Shown here: piece by piece, positions 39,991 through 52,532 of the stretch
How positions within the stretch are numbered: the stretch's first letter is position 1
How the letters are laid out: each line of letters starts with the position of its first letter
Origin: Archegozetes longisetosus
Lineage: Eukaryota > Arthropoda > Arachnida > Sarcoptiformes > Trhypochthoniidae
DNA: 64,000 nucleotides
Direction: 5' to 3'
NCBI GenBank assembly: GCA_018873245.2
Contig: JAEMBT020000007.1
Coordinates: forward strand, 4,585,129-4,649,128
Translations under genes and position numbers: made by a program
Notes under the pieces: model-generated
The model's input: the letters and a program-made list of their open reading frames with translations, nothing else
Told to the model about the DNA's origin: nothing
The model's database searches: none

Positions 39991-40684
39991 ACTCGTAAGG
40001 CAGAGATGAAATTGCACTCGACTAGCCTTATTGCAATTCATTTTTTGATCAAATACTTGCAGCTGCTGTTATTGAGTTAAAGTAATAAAAGTTTCCAGAT
40101 ATATAACTTAACTGCCACTATCAGACCCCTGTTTCTATTTGTTGCCCTTTCAATGAATCGGTGACGTATCCGGTTTATTTTTTTAATAAACCAATTTATG
40201 ACCAAATTCTCTCAAAGTTATACCATCAAAGCAAAAATTCATTAAATCCTAGAATTGCGTCCCGAACACAATTTCATTTGCATTTACTACTTATTTGAAG
40301 TTGTAGTGTATGAAAATTTATTTTCTGTGCTCTTTTTTATTGTACGCCACTCTTCAGTTATATTAGTATTAGTATTAGTAGAGTTTTATACAATATATCG
40401 CTTACTATAGTTGTTATAACTTATATTTCAAAAACTAAAAGCTAACGAACAACTGCTACAAATGATGATTTGTATTCTTTAATAGTCTCATTACACCATT
40501 TCTAGGCTCTGATTCTTGTTAAAAATAATTCTTGTGTAACATTCAACTAATAGACAAATTCAATTTTGCTCCAACTTTAATTTTCCGGACAATATGGTGT
40601 AACACTAGTTTTAATATCAGAATATTGTTATTATTAATCGTTAAATGCACAAAATCATTCAATTTGTTATAAGTTAAAATCTTT

Positions 40685-40782
40685 TCTAACCTAACCTAAT
40701 CTAATCTAACCTAACCTAACCCAACCCAATCTAACCTAACCCAACCCAACCCAACCCAACCCAATCTAACCTAATCTAAACT
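40685..40782 (-). repeat. Interstitial telomere-like (TTAGG)n array, degenerate
   Basis: On the plus strand 19 consecutive pentamers read CTAAC, CTAAT, CCAAC or CCAAT. On the minus strand that is a GTTAG/GTTGG/ATTAG series, i.e. the arthropod telomere unit TTAGG with TTGGG and TTAGA variants. The array is internal, flanked by ordinary sequence, and is followed by more distant TTAGG-like stretches on the plus strand near 60.4 and 61.7 kb. Confidence 0.8.
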
Positions 40783-41912
40783 ATACCATTTCCAAATTGA
40801 ATTACTTTTACTACCTTTTATCGATCAGACTTTTAAAATTTAGTTTTTATTTGATTGAAAATTTGTGTTATTTTCTCATCTTATAATGTATACAATTTTC
40901 TTAAAACAGTCATTATTTATTTACAATTATTTTTGAGCACAAAATGCTTTTTGACTTATACTACACAATGTTTGTTAGAGTTTAGCTCAAAATGTTTTAT
41001 ACAAATACAATACATTTGTTTGATTGCAATTGATTGAACGTTTATATACTTAAGTAATAACAAAATACTGGTTAACATTTATTACACTTAACTGAGATTA
41101 TATAAACTATTCATTGTTCGATACTTTGTCCAACAAATTATTTTTTTACCAATTTAGTAGTAATATAGTATTACTTATATTAAATACTTTTTATCATTAC
41201 TTATACCAAATTGTTTTTCTCTTTTAATTTTTATTTTCTTCCAATTACTAATCAAAATAAATCAAATGTACACCAACTATCAGTATAGCAATTAGATATA
41301 GTATCTCTAATCCATTATTGCTAAGCCGAGATCTTTCCTGCTAATTGACTAGCGTCAAGCAAAAACTTTTGTCAGGACGAAACTCGCATAAACACAACAT
41401 CCTTTCGGAACTGATTCTTTGGAAGGTTAACGTATTTGGTTATTCGATAGTTTGTTGGATAGTGGTTCAAATAAGTATTTCTTATAAAACTATGCAATTT
41501 ATCAGTGCTATAGAGTGACATGTTAAATAGTATTCAATTGATTTTATTATTTACAGTAAGTTTAAAGTAGTCGTCTATTTGTATGACATGCTTTACTTTG
41601 CAACCACTTATAGACGACTTATTCAACTTTAATTCTTATCAAATCTTTCCAATACTACATTTGAACGTATATTCGCTAATTGTTACAATATTTCAATCCT
41701 TATTTACAATTACTATCAAATTCCGAGCAAATTCTCTTATTAATACTCAATACTTGCTCAAAACCATTGAAACGCATCTTAACAAAAATTATTCAACTAT
41801 ATTAGCGTTGAATTTCTAATTGAAATCAAATATCAGAAATTATGTCTTCGTAGAGAGAATGGTTAGAAGTGAGATAAATGAGATCAAATGGAATAGTGAG
41901 ACATGCCTTTTG

Positions 41913-41918
41913 TTTATT
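41913..41918 (-). promoter_or_regulatory. Candidate poly(A) signal of the - strand LMO gene
   Basis: TTTATT on the plus strand, i.e. AATAAA on the minus strand, lies 73 bp after the LMO stop codon. It would give a short 3' UTR. Confidence 0.4.
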
Positions 41919-41990
41919 TGGGTCAATTGGATGAGTTAGATGTGCAAGGTTAGTGTTAGATGTGTAAGGTTAGTGTTTGATGTGTAAGAT

Positions 41991-43526
41991 CTACCGTTCA
42001 TACGGTGAATCTCCACTACCATAACCACTACTGACATCACATACTTCTACAAGCTCTTTTGTCTGTCTTCTTATGTGATCTAAACTATTGATATTTTGAG
42101 GCAAATTAGCGAAAACCATTCTTTCTTCGTAATCGTATTCGCATAAGATTTTATTCTCAAATAGATAGAATCGATCGCCGACACAAAACCTAATTTGATT
42201 AATAAAGAAATTTTATATCTTTCTGCACATTAATTATCTTATGTTCTCAAGCAATTAATTGATTTTTCTTTTTATTATTCACTCAATATGTTAGGAAAAA
42301 GATTAAAACTTTTGCATAGAATATCATATAGTATTGAGAGAATAGTTATACAATCAAATTGTAAGTGATTTAAGAGAGAAAAAAGAGAATAAAAGTAAGA
42401 AAAAAAGAAGAAGAAAAAGAAGAAGAAAGGGGTAATAGAAACTTACTTTTGACGACATTGGAAGCAAGAGAAGCATTCAAGATGATAAACATTAGAACGA
42501 GCTCTCATTACCATTTCAAATCCAGGAATAGCCTTATTACAAGCAGAGCAAAGACCAGTAGTACCAAAAAGCCTAATCAAATAACGCATGTAATGGTTGA
42601 ATCGATAATTAATTAATTAATTACAATTAGTGTAGTGTGACTCCCTTTTCTGGTTGTTAATCAGAGAATCAATCAATTATATAAGGCTGTAAAGGCTGTA
42701 AGGCTCTTCTTGTATTGTTGCATTGACCAACTAGCATTGATTAATATTAATTTCTACTTTATTTTTCACTACTTTTTCACTACTTTTTCACTACTTTTTC
42801 ACTACTTTTTCACTACTTTTCTATTTACTTCCTATGTTTATGTTTTCATTATTAACATTTAAGTTACACATTTGTGTTAATATACTTTTATAATTTAGTA
42901 ATCAAACTCTACAGTTATAGTGAAGTTAGTATTAGCCGATCTGAGAAAGATAGAAACAAATTGAAGTGCAATCTAATTGCCATAATTAGAACTGGAATAC
43001 TTTATTGGAGAGAAAAGTATTAACTAATAAACGTCACTTTCTATTTGACTGTAATTTGTTCAATAATTTTTAAGGGTCTAAATACTAGTAAAGCTTTTAA
43101 TACTATTAATAAATTTATAAACACTTCAATTCAAATATAATCAATAAAAACAAATTGAAACTAACTTCACTTAAACAATACCAAGTGGTCTAAAATTCAA
43201 CTTCACTTTCAACAGGTCTATTCATTTGAAGCCAAACAGACCTTCAACTCAGAACTCGAGTCAAACCTAACGTATTTAACTGTTTACCTGAGATAATCCC
43301 TTTTGCAAAGAATTAGATTTGCTTTTGTGAAAAGCGTTGAACCGACTTCTCCCAGACGACAGTCACAACACGAACATTTGAGGCAATCTTCATGCCAAAG
43401 ATGGTCGAGTGCTTTCAATAGATATCTCTCCTTAATCATTTTATGACACCCAAAACATTGAGGTGCACCTGAATTGTTATTAGCGCTGGTAAACATTGAC
43501 TTTGAAGGTGTCGAACGATTAGACAT
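41991..43526 (-). CDS. Lmo: LIM-only protein (LMO/Beadex type), gene 2, three exons
   Basis: Spliced on the minus strand as 43526-43288, 42572-42447 and 42189-41991, this encodes 187 aa with GT-AG introns of 715 and 257 bp. An in-frame TGA two codons upstream fixes the start at 43526 in this exon. LIM1 zinc ligands are C24, C27, H45, C48, C51, C54, C74 and D77. LIM2 ligands are C88, C91, H110, C113, C116, C119, C138 and D141. From LIM1 to VFANL it matches gene 1 at about 111 of 128 positions by my count. The tail SLDHIRRQT, ELVEVCDVSSGY, SGDSP is also shared. The expected role is Ldb/Chip binding in the nucleus, as for gene 1. The first intron sits at the same place and phase as in gene 1, the second intron of gene 1 is absent, and the last intron is displaced by two bases. 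The N-terminus is much shorter than in gene 1. Confidence 0.95.
42762..42820. repeat. 11-bp tandem repeat in LMO gene 2 intron 1, unit TTTTTCACTAC
   Basis: Five near-perfect units within the first intron of the minus-strand LMO gene. There are no splice-relevant changes. Confidence 0.9.
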
Positions 43527-46500
43527 GATTCAATTCGAGTGAAAACCCATTTCAGACTAACCACTGCGTATTTAGTTAACTAATATTTCAACATTTAGCA
43601 AGTTTTCCACGCTTAACGACTCTTACGATTCTTACGATTCTTCTAATTCTTACGATTCTTACTACTGTTAACGATTCACAACGTTTCAGCTATGCTACGA
43701 TGACAAATCAGACTGTATTATAATTTAACAGACGTTAATTAAACTGATAATTAATATGAACCCTAACGCAAGATAGAAGAGAAACTTAAATGATCATCAA
43801 CTATATTGATAGAGTGATAGGAACACAACTGAGTTGTCCTGACTCATTGTATAGTTTGGTGCTGCTGATCCAACAAAGCAATGAAACTGAGTCTGAGCAG
43901 TAGAGCAGGAATAAACAGAATCAATAGTGTTCTTATAACAAACTATTACACGAATGCCTTTATTTCTAGCTATGGTCTAAAGGTAGCTTTTCTCTACTTT
44001 CTATTTGATTGCCTCTCTATATCAACGGATTAACCTAAGTCTAAGTTACTCTAACCTATTTTTCAGTGTTCAATCTCTGTTCATTTTCACATATCCTTCT
44101 AAACGTTGATCAAGATCTGACGTTCTCATTACCAAATAGAGTCACAGCTATCTTTTAATGTATTGTCACTACTGTTTCTATAACTCCTAATTTTATCGCT
44201 ATCATCAGCTAATCCTAAGTTATGCTTACATAAACAACAATTACTATTATATCTGCCATAAAAACTAAATCTAAATTATAACTAATCACACTCAATGTCA
44301 AATAATCAAACCCTAAATTTGTTTTTATTATGCTTTTCAGTTCTGATTCTGATCATAAATTTTGATTGAGCTTTAATCAATTGCTAATAAGACACCAAAA
44401 AAGTAGACTAAACTGAAGCTTTACGAGAAAGATAATTCTTTTATTCATCTGTTAGCGAACAAGGAGTGAGTATAGAGTTAGGAGAAATAGGGAGAATACA
44501 ATTGAATAGAGATATTAAAATTGATAGAATGATATTCCCCAAGCAATGTTCTCTATTGCTAACAAACTCGTTAAGAATTGAAGCTAAGAATTCAAGCGCG
44601 TGTAACGAACAAGAAATGCCGCCAACGAAACGCTTATACATCAGTTCTCTTATTAGTACAATAAAACCTCTTTACTCTTCTCTCTAACCTCTAAAATATG
44701 CTTAACTATCAAATTAATCTACATTCACTCTGATAGATTATTAGGCGTAGAAAAGTTGGTTTGATGAAAAACATAGTTAGGTATAGATTATTATTTGGAA
44801 TGATAAAGTTACAGAGTTCACATTAAATAATGTGATGTGTACGTTTGAGAGAAAATTGAAAGCTTGTACACTGGGATGAAGTTGCAATCATCAATTGCGA
44901 GTCCCTCGTTGTGGTACCTCATTTAGAAGCCAGCCCTTAACGAAGTGGCGAACAATTGCATTTTCAACCTCTAAACCTCTCCTTCAATTGAAGACATACC
45001 AGCAATTGAGTATAATTTTTACTCTACTTTTTCTCTTGAGATCCAATCAAATTTGTGCGAATCTAGTACTTGTTTGCTAACAATTTTTATTACTTATTTT
45101 TAGCTCAATATTGTCTATATATAAACTTTAGCTCAACTAATTTTCAATTATTGTTCAAATTGATCAAATCTAAAAATAGATTGGTTTAAACACCAAATTC
45201 TGTCCCTATCTGTGGAGTCTAACGAATGGGAAAGTTTTCAATAATTTGAATAACTATATGTGATTGCATTTGTTGATTGTTTGTTGTTCAGTTCTTAATG
45301 AGAAGAAAATGTTCGCTAAAGGTTTTATCTCTAATGAGCAAAACGAATCAAGTTTCAATCATTAAGACTTCTATTTCTAGGATTACATTTCTATTCATTA
45401 ATTAGATTTGAATAAACTGAATGTCAGTTGAGCCTATAATAAAATACAATTTCTTCTCTACTTATGCTGTTTTAACATAAACGCACTAAAAAATCTTTAA
45501 GTTTTAGCAAAGTGACAAAACTTTGCTCAAGTTTACTGAGATTAAAAACAATTGGGTTGACTGAAGACATAAAGGAATTGAATGATTTATAAGCTGAAAG
45601 ATATTTACAGTATGAACTTGGACAGATTCTACAGGTAGTTAAGAGGAGCTGAAGAAAGGAATAAGAGAAAAGTGGGAGAAATATATAGAGAAACATATAA
45701 AGAGATGTATAGAGAAATATATACAGAGACAAAATGCAATAAAAATGGTTTTTCGCTCAAAAACAGCTTAGCTTTACATAACAGCTATTTTCAAAGTAAA
45801 CTTCTTCTAGGGTCTAATTTTCTTAGCGCCAAACATCACTATCATGGATCACTTGATTGATTCCTCACACTTAGGCTCAAGTAAATCTTAATCAATGCGC
45901 TGAAGAAAACATTGAAGATATTTCTCAATTAGCTAACTGTGTATTCCTTGACTTTTCTCATTTTCGTAGCACAATAGGCTCAGAGAGAAAAACCTAAGAG
46001 AATAGTCAGTAACAGAATCGAAAATAGAGTCAGTAACAGAATCGAAAATACAGTCAGTATCAGAATAAAGGCTACGCCACTAACTAGCATAACAGCAAAA
46101 GCCAATTGGAGAAGATGTTTTTCGTAAAAGGAGAGGAAAATAAGAAGCCGTTATTTGTCCATTAGCTAAGAGTGTGATCTCTCTGGAAATTGGATTGAAC
46201 GCTGAGTGATGTGATGGCACTCTTTTATTACATGCAACGTAAACTAAATAAAACAAACCAAACCCAATTCCTAAATCCTTCTATTATCTAGCTTTCTACT
46301 ATTAAACTTTCATTTTTCATTTTCACCGATCCCTTCCCTCCTCCTTTTGGATGACCCCCCTTTTGTATGACCCCCCTTTGATGACCCCCCTCTTGGATGA
46401 ATAAATAATTGGTTTCCCCCTTTTTTCTAACCCAATTAAATCTGTTTAAGTTATTTACTCTCTTAAGTAAACATGAAAGAAGCTTTTGCATAATTTCGTG

Positions 46501-47354
46501 CTATTGTTGATAAAACAGAGACAAAAGCGTGAAATACTTTTTTTAGTTTGACTCCAAGTCATTAAAAAACTAAAATAAGGAAAGTTTTCTATTGAAATTA
46601 AAAATAGTTTTCTGACAATTATTGGTAAGAAAATAAAATGATGCTAAAATTCATTATAGTTGATTTCTGTTTAAGTTTACAAATTTGTTTAGTTCTCAAA
46701 ACGTTGACAAAACTTTAATAACTTGAGCTTTTATGCTATTTTCTAACAAATGAAAAGCTGTAAAAAACGTTATGCTTTCAAATAAAGAAGAATTCATGAA
46801 TAATTAGATAGTTTTGGGAATAAAGCTTAGGAAAAGTAATAACGATAAGGAGACAATAATATGTTTTGATTAAATTGCAATAAATTATGCACAATCACGA
46901 GCATTGAGTCTAGTAAAGTTTATAATCAACAAGTTTTTAATACATCGCTCAATTCATATGCATATGAAATATTCTACAAACAAATCCCAAATCCTTTCTA
47001 TACGCAGATCAAATCATAACTAATTTGCATATTTAAATAGAAAGCGTATTAAATAATTAAATTGTTTAAAAAGTCATTTTAATATATTTTTAGAAACACA
47101 AATCCGAGAAAATCATACCGACTTATGAAAGTTGAAGCGAAATCATTTTCTAACTTCTGTTTATGAAATTTGAGATGAAAGCTTTAAAACATTTATAAAT
47201 CTATAACAGGATGTGCGTAACTTAAGCTCAATTTATAACTTATGTTTAATGTAATCTCATCTGGTTTTTGTTCGATACATAAATGTCTAAGACGTTAATT
47301 TAAGGAAAACATAAAAAGCAATTCTAAGAACTTAATATGGTATTAATCCAAACG
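43527..47354. other. Gene-free stretch upstream of LMO gene 2
   Basis: This should include the promoter of the minus-strand LMO gene, but no TATA box or start site stands out. A short ACGATTCTT repeat lies at about 43619-43672, a single TACGCCACT motif at 46073, and a C-run cluster at 46355. Open frames of 60-86 codons are present on both strands and show no family signature. Confidence 0.5.
46355..46420 (-). repeat. Cluster of C6 runs (G-runs on the minus strand)
   Basis: Three runs of six C (46355-46360, 46371-46376, 46385-46390) and one of five (46416-46420) occur in a TGACCCCCC(T)TTTG-type repeat. On the minus strand these are four G-tracts within 66 nt, separated by loops of 8 to 25 bases, a possible G-quadruplex. 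In such AT-rich DNA the cluster stands out. Confidence 0.6.
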
Positions 47355-47580
47355 TACACTGACAATTTAATAATTGCCTATGGCAACAACCACTACTCTG
47401 TTGCTATGTCAATCCTCTGGGATAAGCATCAATTTGTCGCCAAATTTTATTTCTAATTTCTCTTCATTAATATATTCTCTAATCTTATTAATATCTGAAG
47501 ATACTATGGCCTGATGGAAACATGCTACGATAACCCATCACTTCTGGTTGCTATCAACGGTTATTAAGTTTCTGAGTGTA
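47355..47580 (-). mobile_element. MITE family A, copy 5
   Basis: A 226-bp copy in reverse orientation with both ends well kept. It begins TACACTGACAATTTAATAAT and then GGCAACAA. It ends GGTTGCTATCAACGGTTATT and AAGTTTCTGAGTGTA. Landmarks in reverse are GTTGCTATGTCAATC, CGCCAAATTTTATTTC, ATGGCCTGATGGAAACATG and CCATCACTTCTGG. Confidence 0.9.
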
Positions 47581-47930
47581 TGACTTTAAATACGACTAAT
47601 GCGTGTATTATTTAATCAGAACGAACAATATTGACTGAACTTACACTTAGAATGAGAAGCATATGAAATTAATTAAACAGATGTTAAGATTAAATGATTA
47701 TTAGATAAGGAAAATTAGTTGGTTTTGGTTTTGTTCAAATCTTTCATCAAAGCATAGCTTCAAATGGATTGTAGAAACTTAAAGATCATTAAAAATATGA
47801 TTATGTTTTTAGATTTAATACTCTCTAATTGATTGAAAGTTATTTTTAGCTTATTATGTAACATAAAGAGAGTAATAAGTGATTCGATAAGGTTTACAAA
47901 AGAGACAAAAAGTCGTTTCATAGGAGACAA

Positions 47931-47989
47931 AAATGGTCTCAAAAATGGTCTCAAAAGTAGTCTCAAAAGTAGTCTCAAAAGTAGTCTCA
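47931..47989. repeat. 12-bp tandem repeat, unit TCTCAAAAGTAG
   Basis: Three exact and one or two altered units. The multiple-of-three length keeps an open frame on the minus strand, which reads as RLLLRLLL. Confidence 0.9.
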
Positions 47990-48831
47990 TAATAGAGAAA
48001 AAATGATTTCATAAGTTTCATATAAGACAGAAGTAAGTATTAGAGATGAAGTCTCGCCTAATTTGGTTCGGAACAAACTAATAATCATATCTAAAAGGCA
48101 TGTGTTGGTCGTGTGTTGATGGTTCGATAAGTTTAGGAAATTTTGAATATTGTTCCGCTATAATAGCGAGATAATAGTCCAGCAAAATCTAATGTCAACT
48201 GTTGACTCGTGCCTTAATAATCGACTATTAAAATCTTAGTTTTCGATTATCTTTCAAGTTCAGGAGCAGCCCCAATCAGTAAAATGTCCGCTTTATTCAA
48301 GTTCAAAGACTTCTAGTTCTCAATAACTAAGGAAATCGGTATTCGGCCCTATTGTTTACTTGCCAGATACCAAACTTGATGCTTTAACTTTTCTGATTGT
48401 CGAAAGTAACACTTCAATAGCGTTAATAAGAGTTGTTAAACTTGAAATTGTAATCATTCGTTAAATAATTATTGATAGATTTTGCGTCAAATTTGATCTG
48501 TATCTAATAAGTATAATAAATTTGTTAAAAACTTAATCTTTTTGCAGAGAAAGTTACAACTCTGCTAGTCATTCAATAAGTATTTTATTAATCCAAGGCA
48601 AATCAGTTTCAGCTCACAAGTTCATAGAAATACTTAAGATTGGTTTGGTTCAAATCAATGATTATAAAGGGTCTTAGAAGTATAAACAATAATGGTCTGT
48701 CTGTATGCCATTAGCTTGGTTGAAGATCTTTATCCAAACTGTTAGTTTGTGTACACATAGCAATTGAGTAATTAGATTGAGCTTAACATTGAAGTGAAAT
48801 AGCAGCGCTACTCTTTTATAAATTAGAACTG

Positions 48832-49006
48832 CAATACTGTATATCTACAATACAGTATATCCACAATACTCTATATCTACAATACTCTATATCTACAATA
48901 CTCTATATCTACAATACTCTATATCTACAATATTCTATATCCACAATACTCTGTCTCCCATACTCTATGTCTCCCATACTCTATGTCTCAAATACTCTAT
49001 ATCTCC
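48832..49006. repeat. 16-bp minisatellite, unit TCTATATCTACAATAC
   Basis: About ten units. The centre holds four or five identical copies. The right end shifts to a TCTATGTCTCCCATAC variant, and the left end has the AGTATATC variant. Confidence 0.9.
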
Positions 49007-50559
49007 AAAATCAATTTATCAACAATTGAAGTTGAATCTATCAAACCCCTTAAGGAAGTAATTAAGAGAAACTGAAATAAGATTTTAATTGTGCACTTTC
49101 CTATAACCGCCTCCAACTCATAACCGACTTACTTATTAGTTTACCATCTAATCTAAGATAATTGCTTTTATATAATTATACTGTTTGTTATCTGAAATTT
49201 CTGCTAGTTACTGCTGCTTTTTTAATCAATATATCACTTCATTATATGAAATGTTCAACCAATTCAAATTCTATGTCTCTCACTCTAATTCTTATAGTGT
49301 ATATTATTTGTGTTTTTCTCTTATTTCAATTCTACATTGTTTTTAAGGCTCTAAATCCAACTGAATTTTAGTTACTTAACAGATACTATTGTTTGAAACG
49401 TTTAGGATTGTGGCAAATTCATTGCTATTTCCTGCATCTACTTTTCAGTGTTTTCAAATATTTCCACTATTTTTAACTTGAAAAAACGTTCACAAGTTAT
49501 TTATTTTTGTATTTCTAAGTGAAAAAATATTTAATGAGTAAAATAGATTTTGAGTTTCAGCTGACTACTTAGAGCATTGCACTGTAGCATTTTAGCTGAG
49601 AATTAGATTTTACTGAACTTAGTTGAAATATACTTGAAAATGCTACTATTTTCCCTATAAATTTAGGTCTGACTCTCAGTAAGTTTGCACACTTTCCAAT
49701 TCAAATCAATAAAAGTTAAAGCGATGTCAGTTTAAAGTAACATAAACTATACATTCGTATTATGCTTTCAAACTAAATAAACTAGACTTTATTTGATTTT
49801 TGATATTTCTTTTATGGAAAAATAAGTCGAATCAAAAATTATCTGAAACTAGATTCTAAATAGTCAATGTTTTCGTACCTCAATATAAGCTAATATAATG
49901 TGTCATTTTAATGGATTTTATATTCGGCATTATTACGATTGCTGGTAGCGGGCCATCAATAAATCATGAAAGCATGGCATCACTACAGTAACTTATGGGC
50001 ACTATATATGTGTACTTATCGTTTGCCAACTTTCACATCACTTAAATCTATATCACAACCATTACTGTAGCCCTTAAGGAAATGTAGCCTCTATTAGGTA
50101 TAAAAATGCCAGCTTCAGTTCTGGTATGTGGGAGTTCTTAGCTCTATCGAAAACTATGAATTACTCAACTGAAACTAAATACAATAAAACCAGACATCGC
50201 TATGCAATCTATATATGGACAGAACCCAATGGATTAGACAACTTTTGTTATGCTACGGAAAATTCTAATTTTATTATTTGTTAGAATTGTTCGCGTCTCA
50301 GATATATTATACTCTATCACTTAGAAATGAAACTTTAGAATTAAGAAATCTTTTTGTTTGAAAACAATAAACCCGAATATAAGTTATTTTTAGCATAAAA
50401 TCTCAATCGAGGGAAATCCTATCACATTTATCTTGAATAGTCTTCCATTAGTTAGCTTTTAGATACTCCGTTTGCACGATTAAATTTTGTTTACAGTCTA
50501 TCATAAGCTTTTTTTTAGGTATGATTGTCTGCTTTCGATCATTTCTGTGGAGCGTTACT

Positions 50560-51000
50560 AACGAGTAATAATAGATCAAGACTAAATACTCTAACTAATA
50601 AGTCTCATTCAGCTCAGGTTAAGACTCTCTGTCTCATCAGTTCCATGTCCATTTTTCCGATCGTATTTCACTTCTCGATACATGTTTTAGTGACCTTCAT
50701 TCTAACATAAATTACAGTAGCAGAAATTTAAAAATTAAAATAAGATACTTTTTTATGAGTCTATGATGAGACTTCCCAACTGAAAAAATTGAAATACACC
50801 CACCAGTCTGTTTTTAAGTTATAAAACTACATTATCTTACAACAGATATAAAAAGTTTTAGGTTATCATAAATAGGAGCTTAGCTATGATTTTTCAAGAA
50901 TCTGATGCTTGTAAAGATTTTAGTCAATAATTATTTTGAAAATTCATAGCTCACAAACTAACTAAACGACAAAGGGACGAAACCTTCACAAAAATAGTTA
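50560..51000 (+). repeat. Left arm of a large imperfect palindrome
   Basis: From about 50560 to 51000 the sequence matches the reverse complement of 51147-51711 over most of its length. Anchors on this strand are TTCAGCTC, CAGTTCCATGTCCATTTTTC, TTGAAATACACCCACCA, GATATAAAAAGTTTT, TTATTTTGAAAATTCATAGC, TCACAAACTAA and CGAAACCTTCACAA. Compared with the right arm it lacks about 100 bp around 50750. A 61-codon open frame here belongs to the repeat. The structure could be a foldback-type element or an inverted duplication of one element. Confidence 0.85.
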
Positions 51001-51146
51001 TAACCCAACATGTTAAAATTAAATTATATCAAATAAAATTTTTTAAATCTTTAAGTAAATTTTTGAAAATCTAAAATTGATATGATCGAGGTAATAAGAT
51101 TTATAAAAACTTTCTTCTCTCAATGATAACTTATTTTAAATATTTC

Positions 51147-51711
51147 TTGTGAAGGTTTCGCGCTTTTATTGTTTAGTTTGTGAGCTATGAATTTTCAAAA
51201 TAATTACTAACGAAAATCTTTAGAAACACCAGATCTTTGAATAATCATGGCTGAGCTCCCATTCATGATAACCGAAAACTTTTTATATCCGTAGTAAGAT
51301 AACATCTAATGTATGTAGATAATAGTGTTTAATAGCTTAAAAAGCAGATTGGTGGGTGTATTTCAATATTTTCAGTTGAGGAGTCTCACTTGATAGCATT
51401 TGTTGAGGCATGCGCATTTCAGCGTTATTTTTTCAAAAAACTCAACCGTCCACGATTTAATATAATTTAAATAATTTTAAATTATAGCGGTCGCCATTTT
51501 ATCAGGCCTGAGATCCTGGAATTTTCTATAAATAATTTTGATTTTTTAACCTCCGCCACTGCAACCTAAGTTAGAATGGAAGTCACTGAAAAATGTACCG
51601 AGCAGTCAACTATGATCGGAAAAATGGACATGGAACTGGGGAAACAAGCAGACTTGATCGGAGCTGAATAAGACCAATTAGATATTTTATAATGAATTAA
51701 GACATTTAGAC
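51147..51711 (-). repeat. Right arm of the large imperfect palindrome
   Basis: Reverse complement of the left arm with scattered substitutions and an extra ~100 bp (about 51400-51540) missing on the left. The loop between the arms is about 145 bp. The arm appears to be interrupted at 51711 by the hAT-like element and to continue weakly after 52540 (AATCAAGGTGTC and TAACAAGTT parallels on the minus strand). Confidence 0.8.
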
Positions 51712-52532
51712 TAGAGGTGTACAGATCAAAGAAAAACGAGTCCCATCCCGTGCTATCCCGTTCATCTCATTCCTGTAGAAACTGTCAATTGTAACAATTG
51801 AATGTCAGTGATGGATACAGCGAGTTTTTTATTATATAATGAAATAGAGGCTAAATTTCAACTGCGGTTAAAACAATATTTTTTCAATTCTTATCAAAGT
51901 TAAATCTAATAAAAAGCACTTAATCAATATTTTCAGGATCTAAATTAGATCTGCAAGTAGTAACGAAAATAGTATAACGTATCGAGGATTTACATATAAA
52001 AACAATTATTAGTGCAAACTTTCATTCATATCAAATTGTATTGAAGTCAAGCTAAAAGATATGAAAAGTTGTATTAGTTCTAATCTGTTAATAATCTAAA
52101 CTCCCTTTCAATTTAAAAGTAGTGTTCAATACTTATACTCATAATCTAAAATCTAAGACTCAGATTAAAAAAATATCAAATGACTAAAGAGTTAAATACA
52201 ATATATAAATACTAGTGCTTAATAAGCCCTTTTAATATTTTTCAATAGAGAAGATGCTTCCTTTGTAGTCAAAGCTTGATGTGTTTTTATAATAACTATA
52301 TTTTGTTTAGGACGTTCACTAATTACGTTTTGTATTTTCTTAGAAATATTTGTACTCTTGAGAGACTGGAACATAAAATTCCGTTCCATTCTACGGTACG
52401 GGATCTCCACGGGATTTCTGAAAATAATCAGTCATCCCGTCCCATTCCGTGTCTAAATTTTAAATTCCACGCCGTCCCATCCCGCGGGATGGGACTGTAT
52501 ATCCCATGATGGAATTCCATTGAACGTCTCTA
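51712..52532. mobile_element. hAT-like non-autonomous element with 8-bp target duplication
   Basis: An 821-bp insertion flanked by the perfect 8-bp direct repeat ATTTAGAC (51704-51711 and 52533-52540). The left end is TAGAGGTGTACAGATCAA. The right end reverse complemented is TAGAGACGTTCAATGGAA, so the short terminal repeat is TAGAG(A/G)(T/C)GT(A/T)CA. Subterminal regions on both sides carry CCCATCCCG-type words (51745-51768; 52430-52510), including the palindrome CCCATCCCGCGGGATGGG. An 8-bp duplication, short TAGAG-type ends and subterminal repeats are the marks of the hAT superfamily. Only short open frames exist and no transposase is recognisable, so it would need a transposase from elsewhere. 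Confidence 0.85.

Larger units (their letters stand above)
34493..41912. other. Gene-free stretch downstream of the - strand LMO gene
   Basis: No gene is supported. It contains the CTGT/CTCA compound satellite at 35830, a CT microsatellite at 36392, three minisatellites (37391, 38742, 39838), a single TACGCCACT motif at 40343, and the TTAGG-like array at 40685. Confidence 0.5.

Noticed and set aside
50525..50710. 61-codon open frame
   Set aside because: It lies in the left arm of the palindrome and is not preserved in the right arm, so it is treated as repeat sequence.
52219..52509. Open frames of 63 and 77 codons inside the hAT-like element
   Set aside because: They are too short for a hAT transposase (about 600 aa), with no recognisable catalytic or dimerisation motif. 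The element is taken as non-autonomous.
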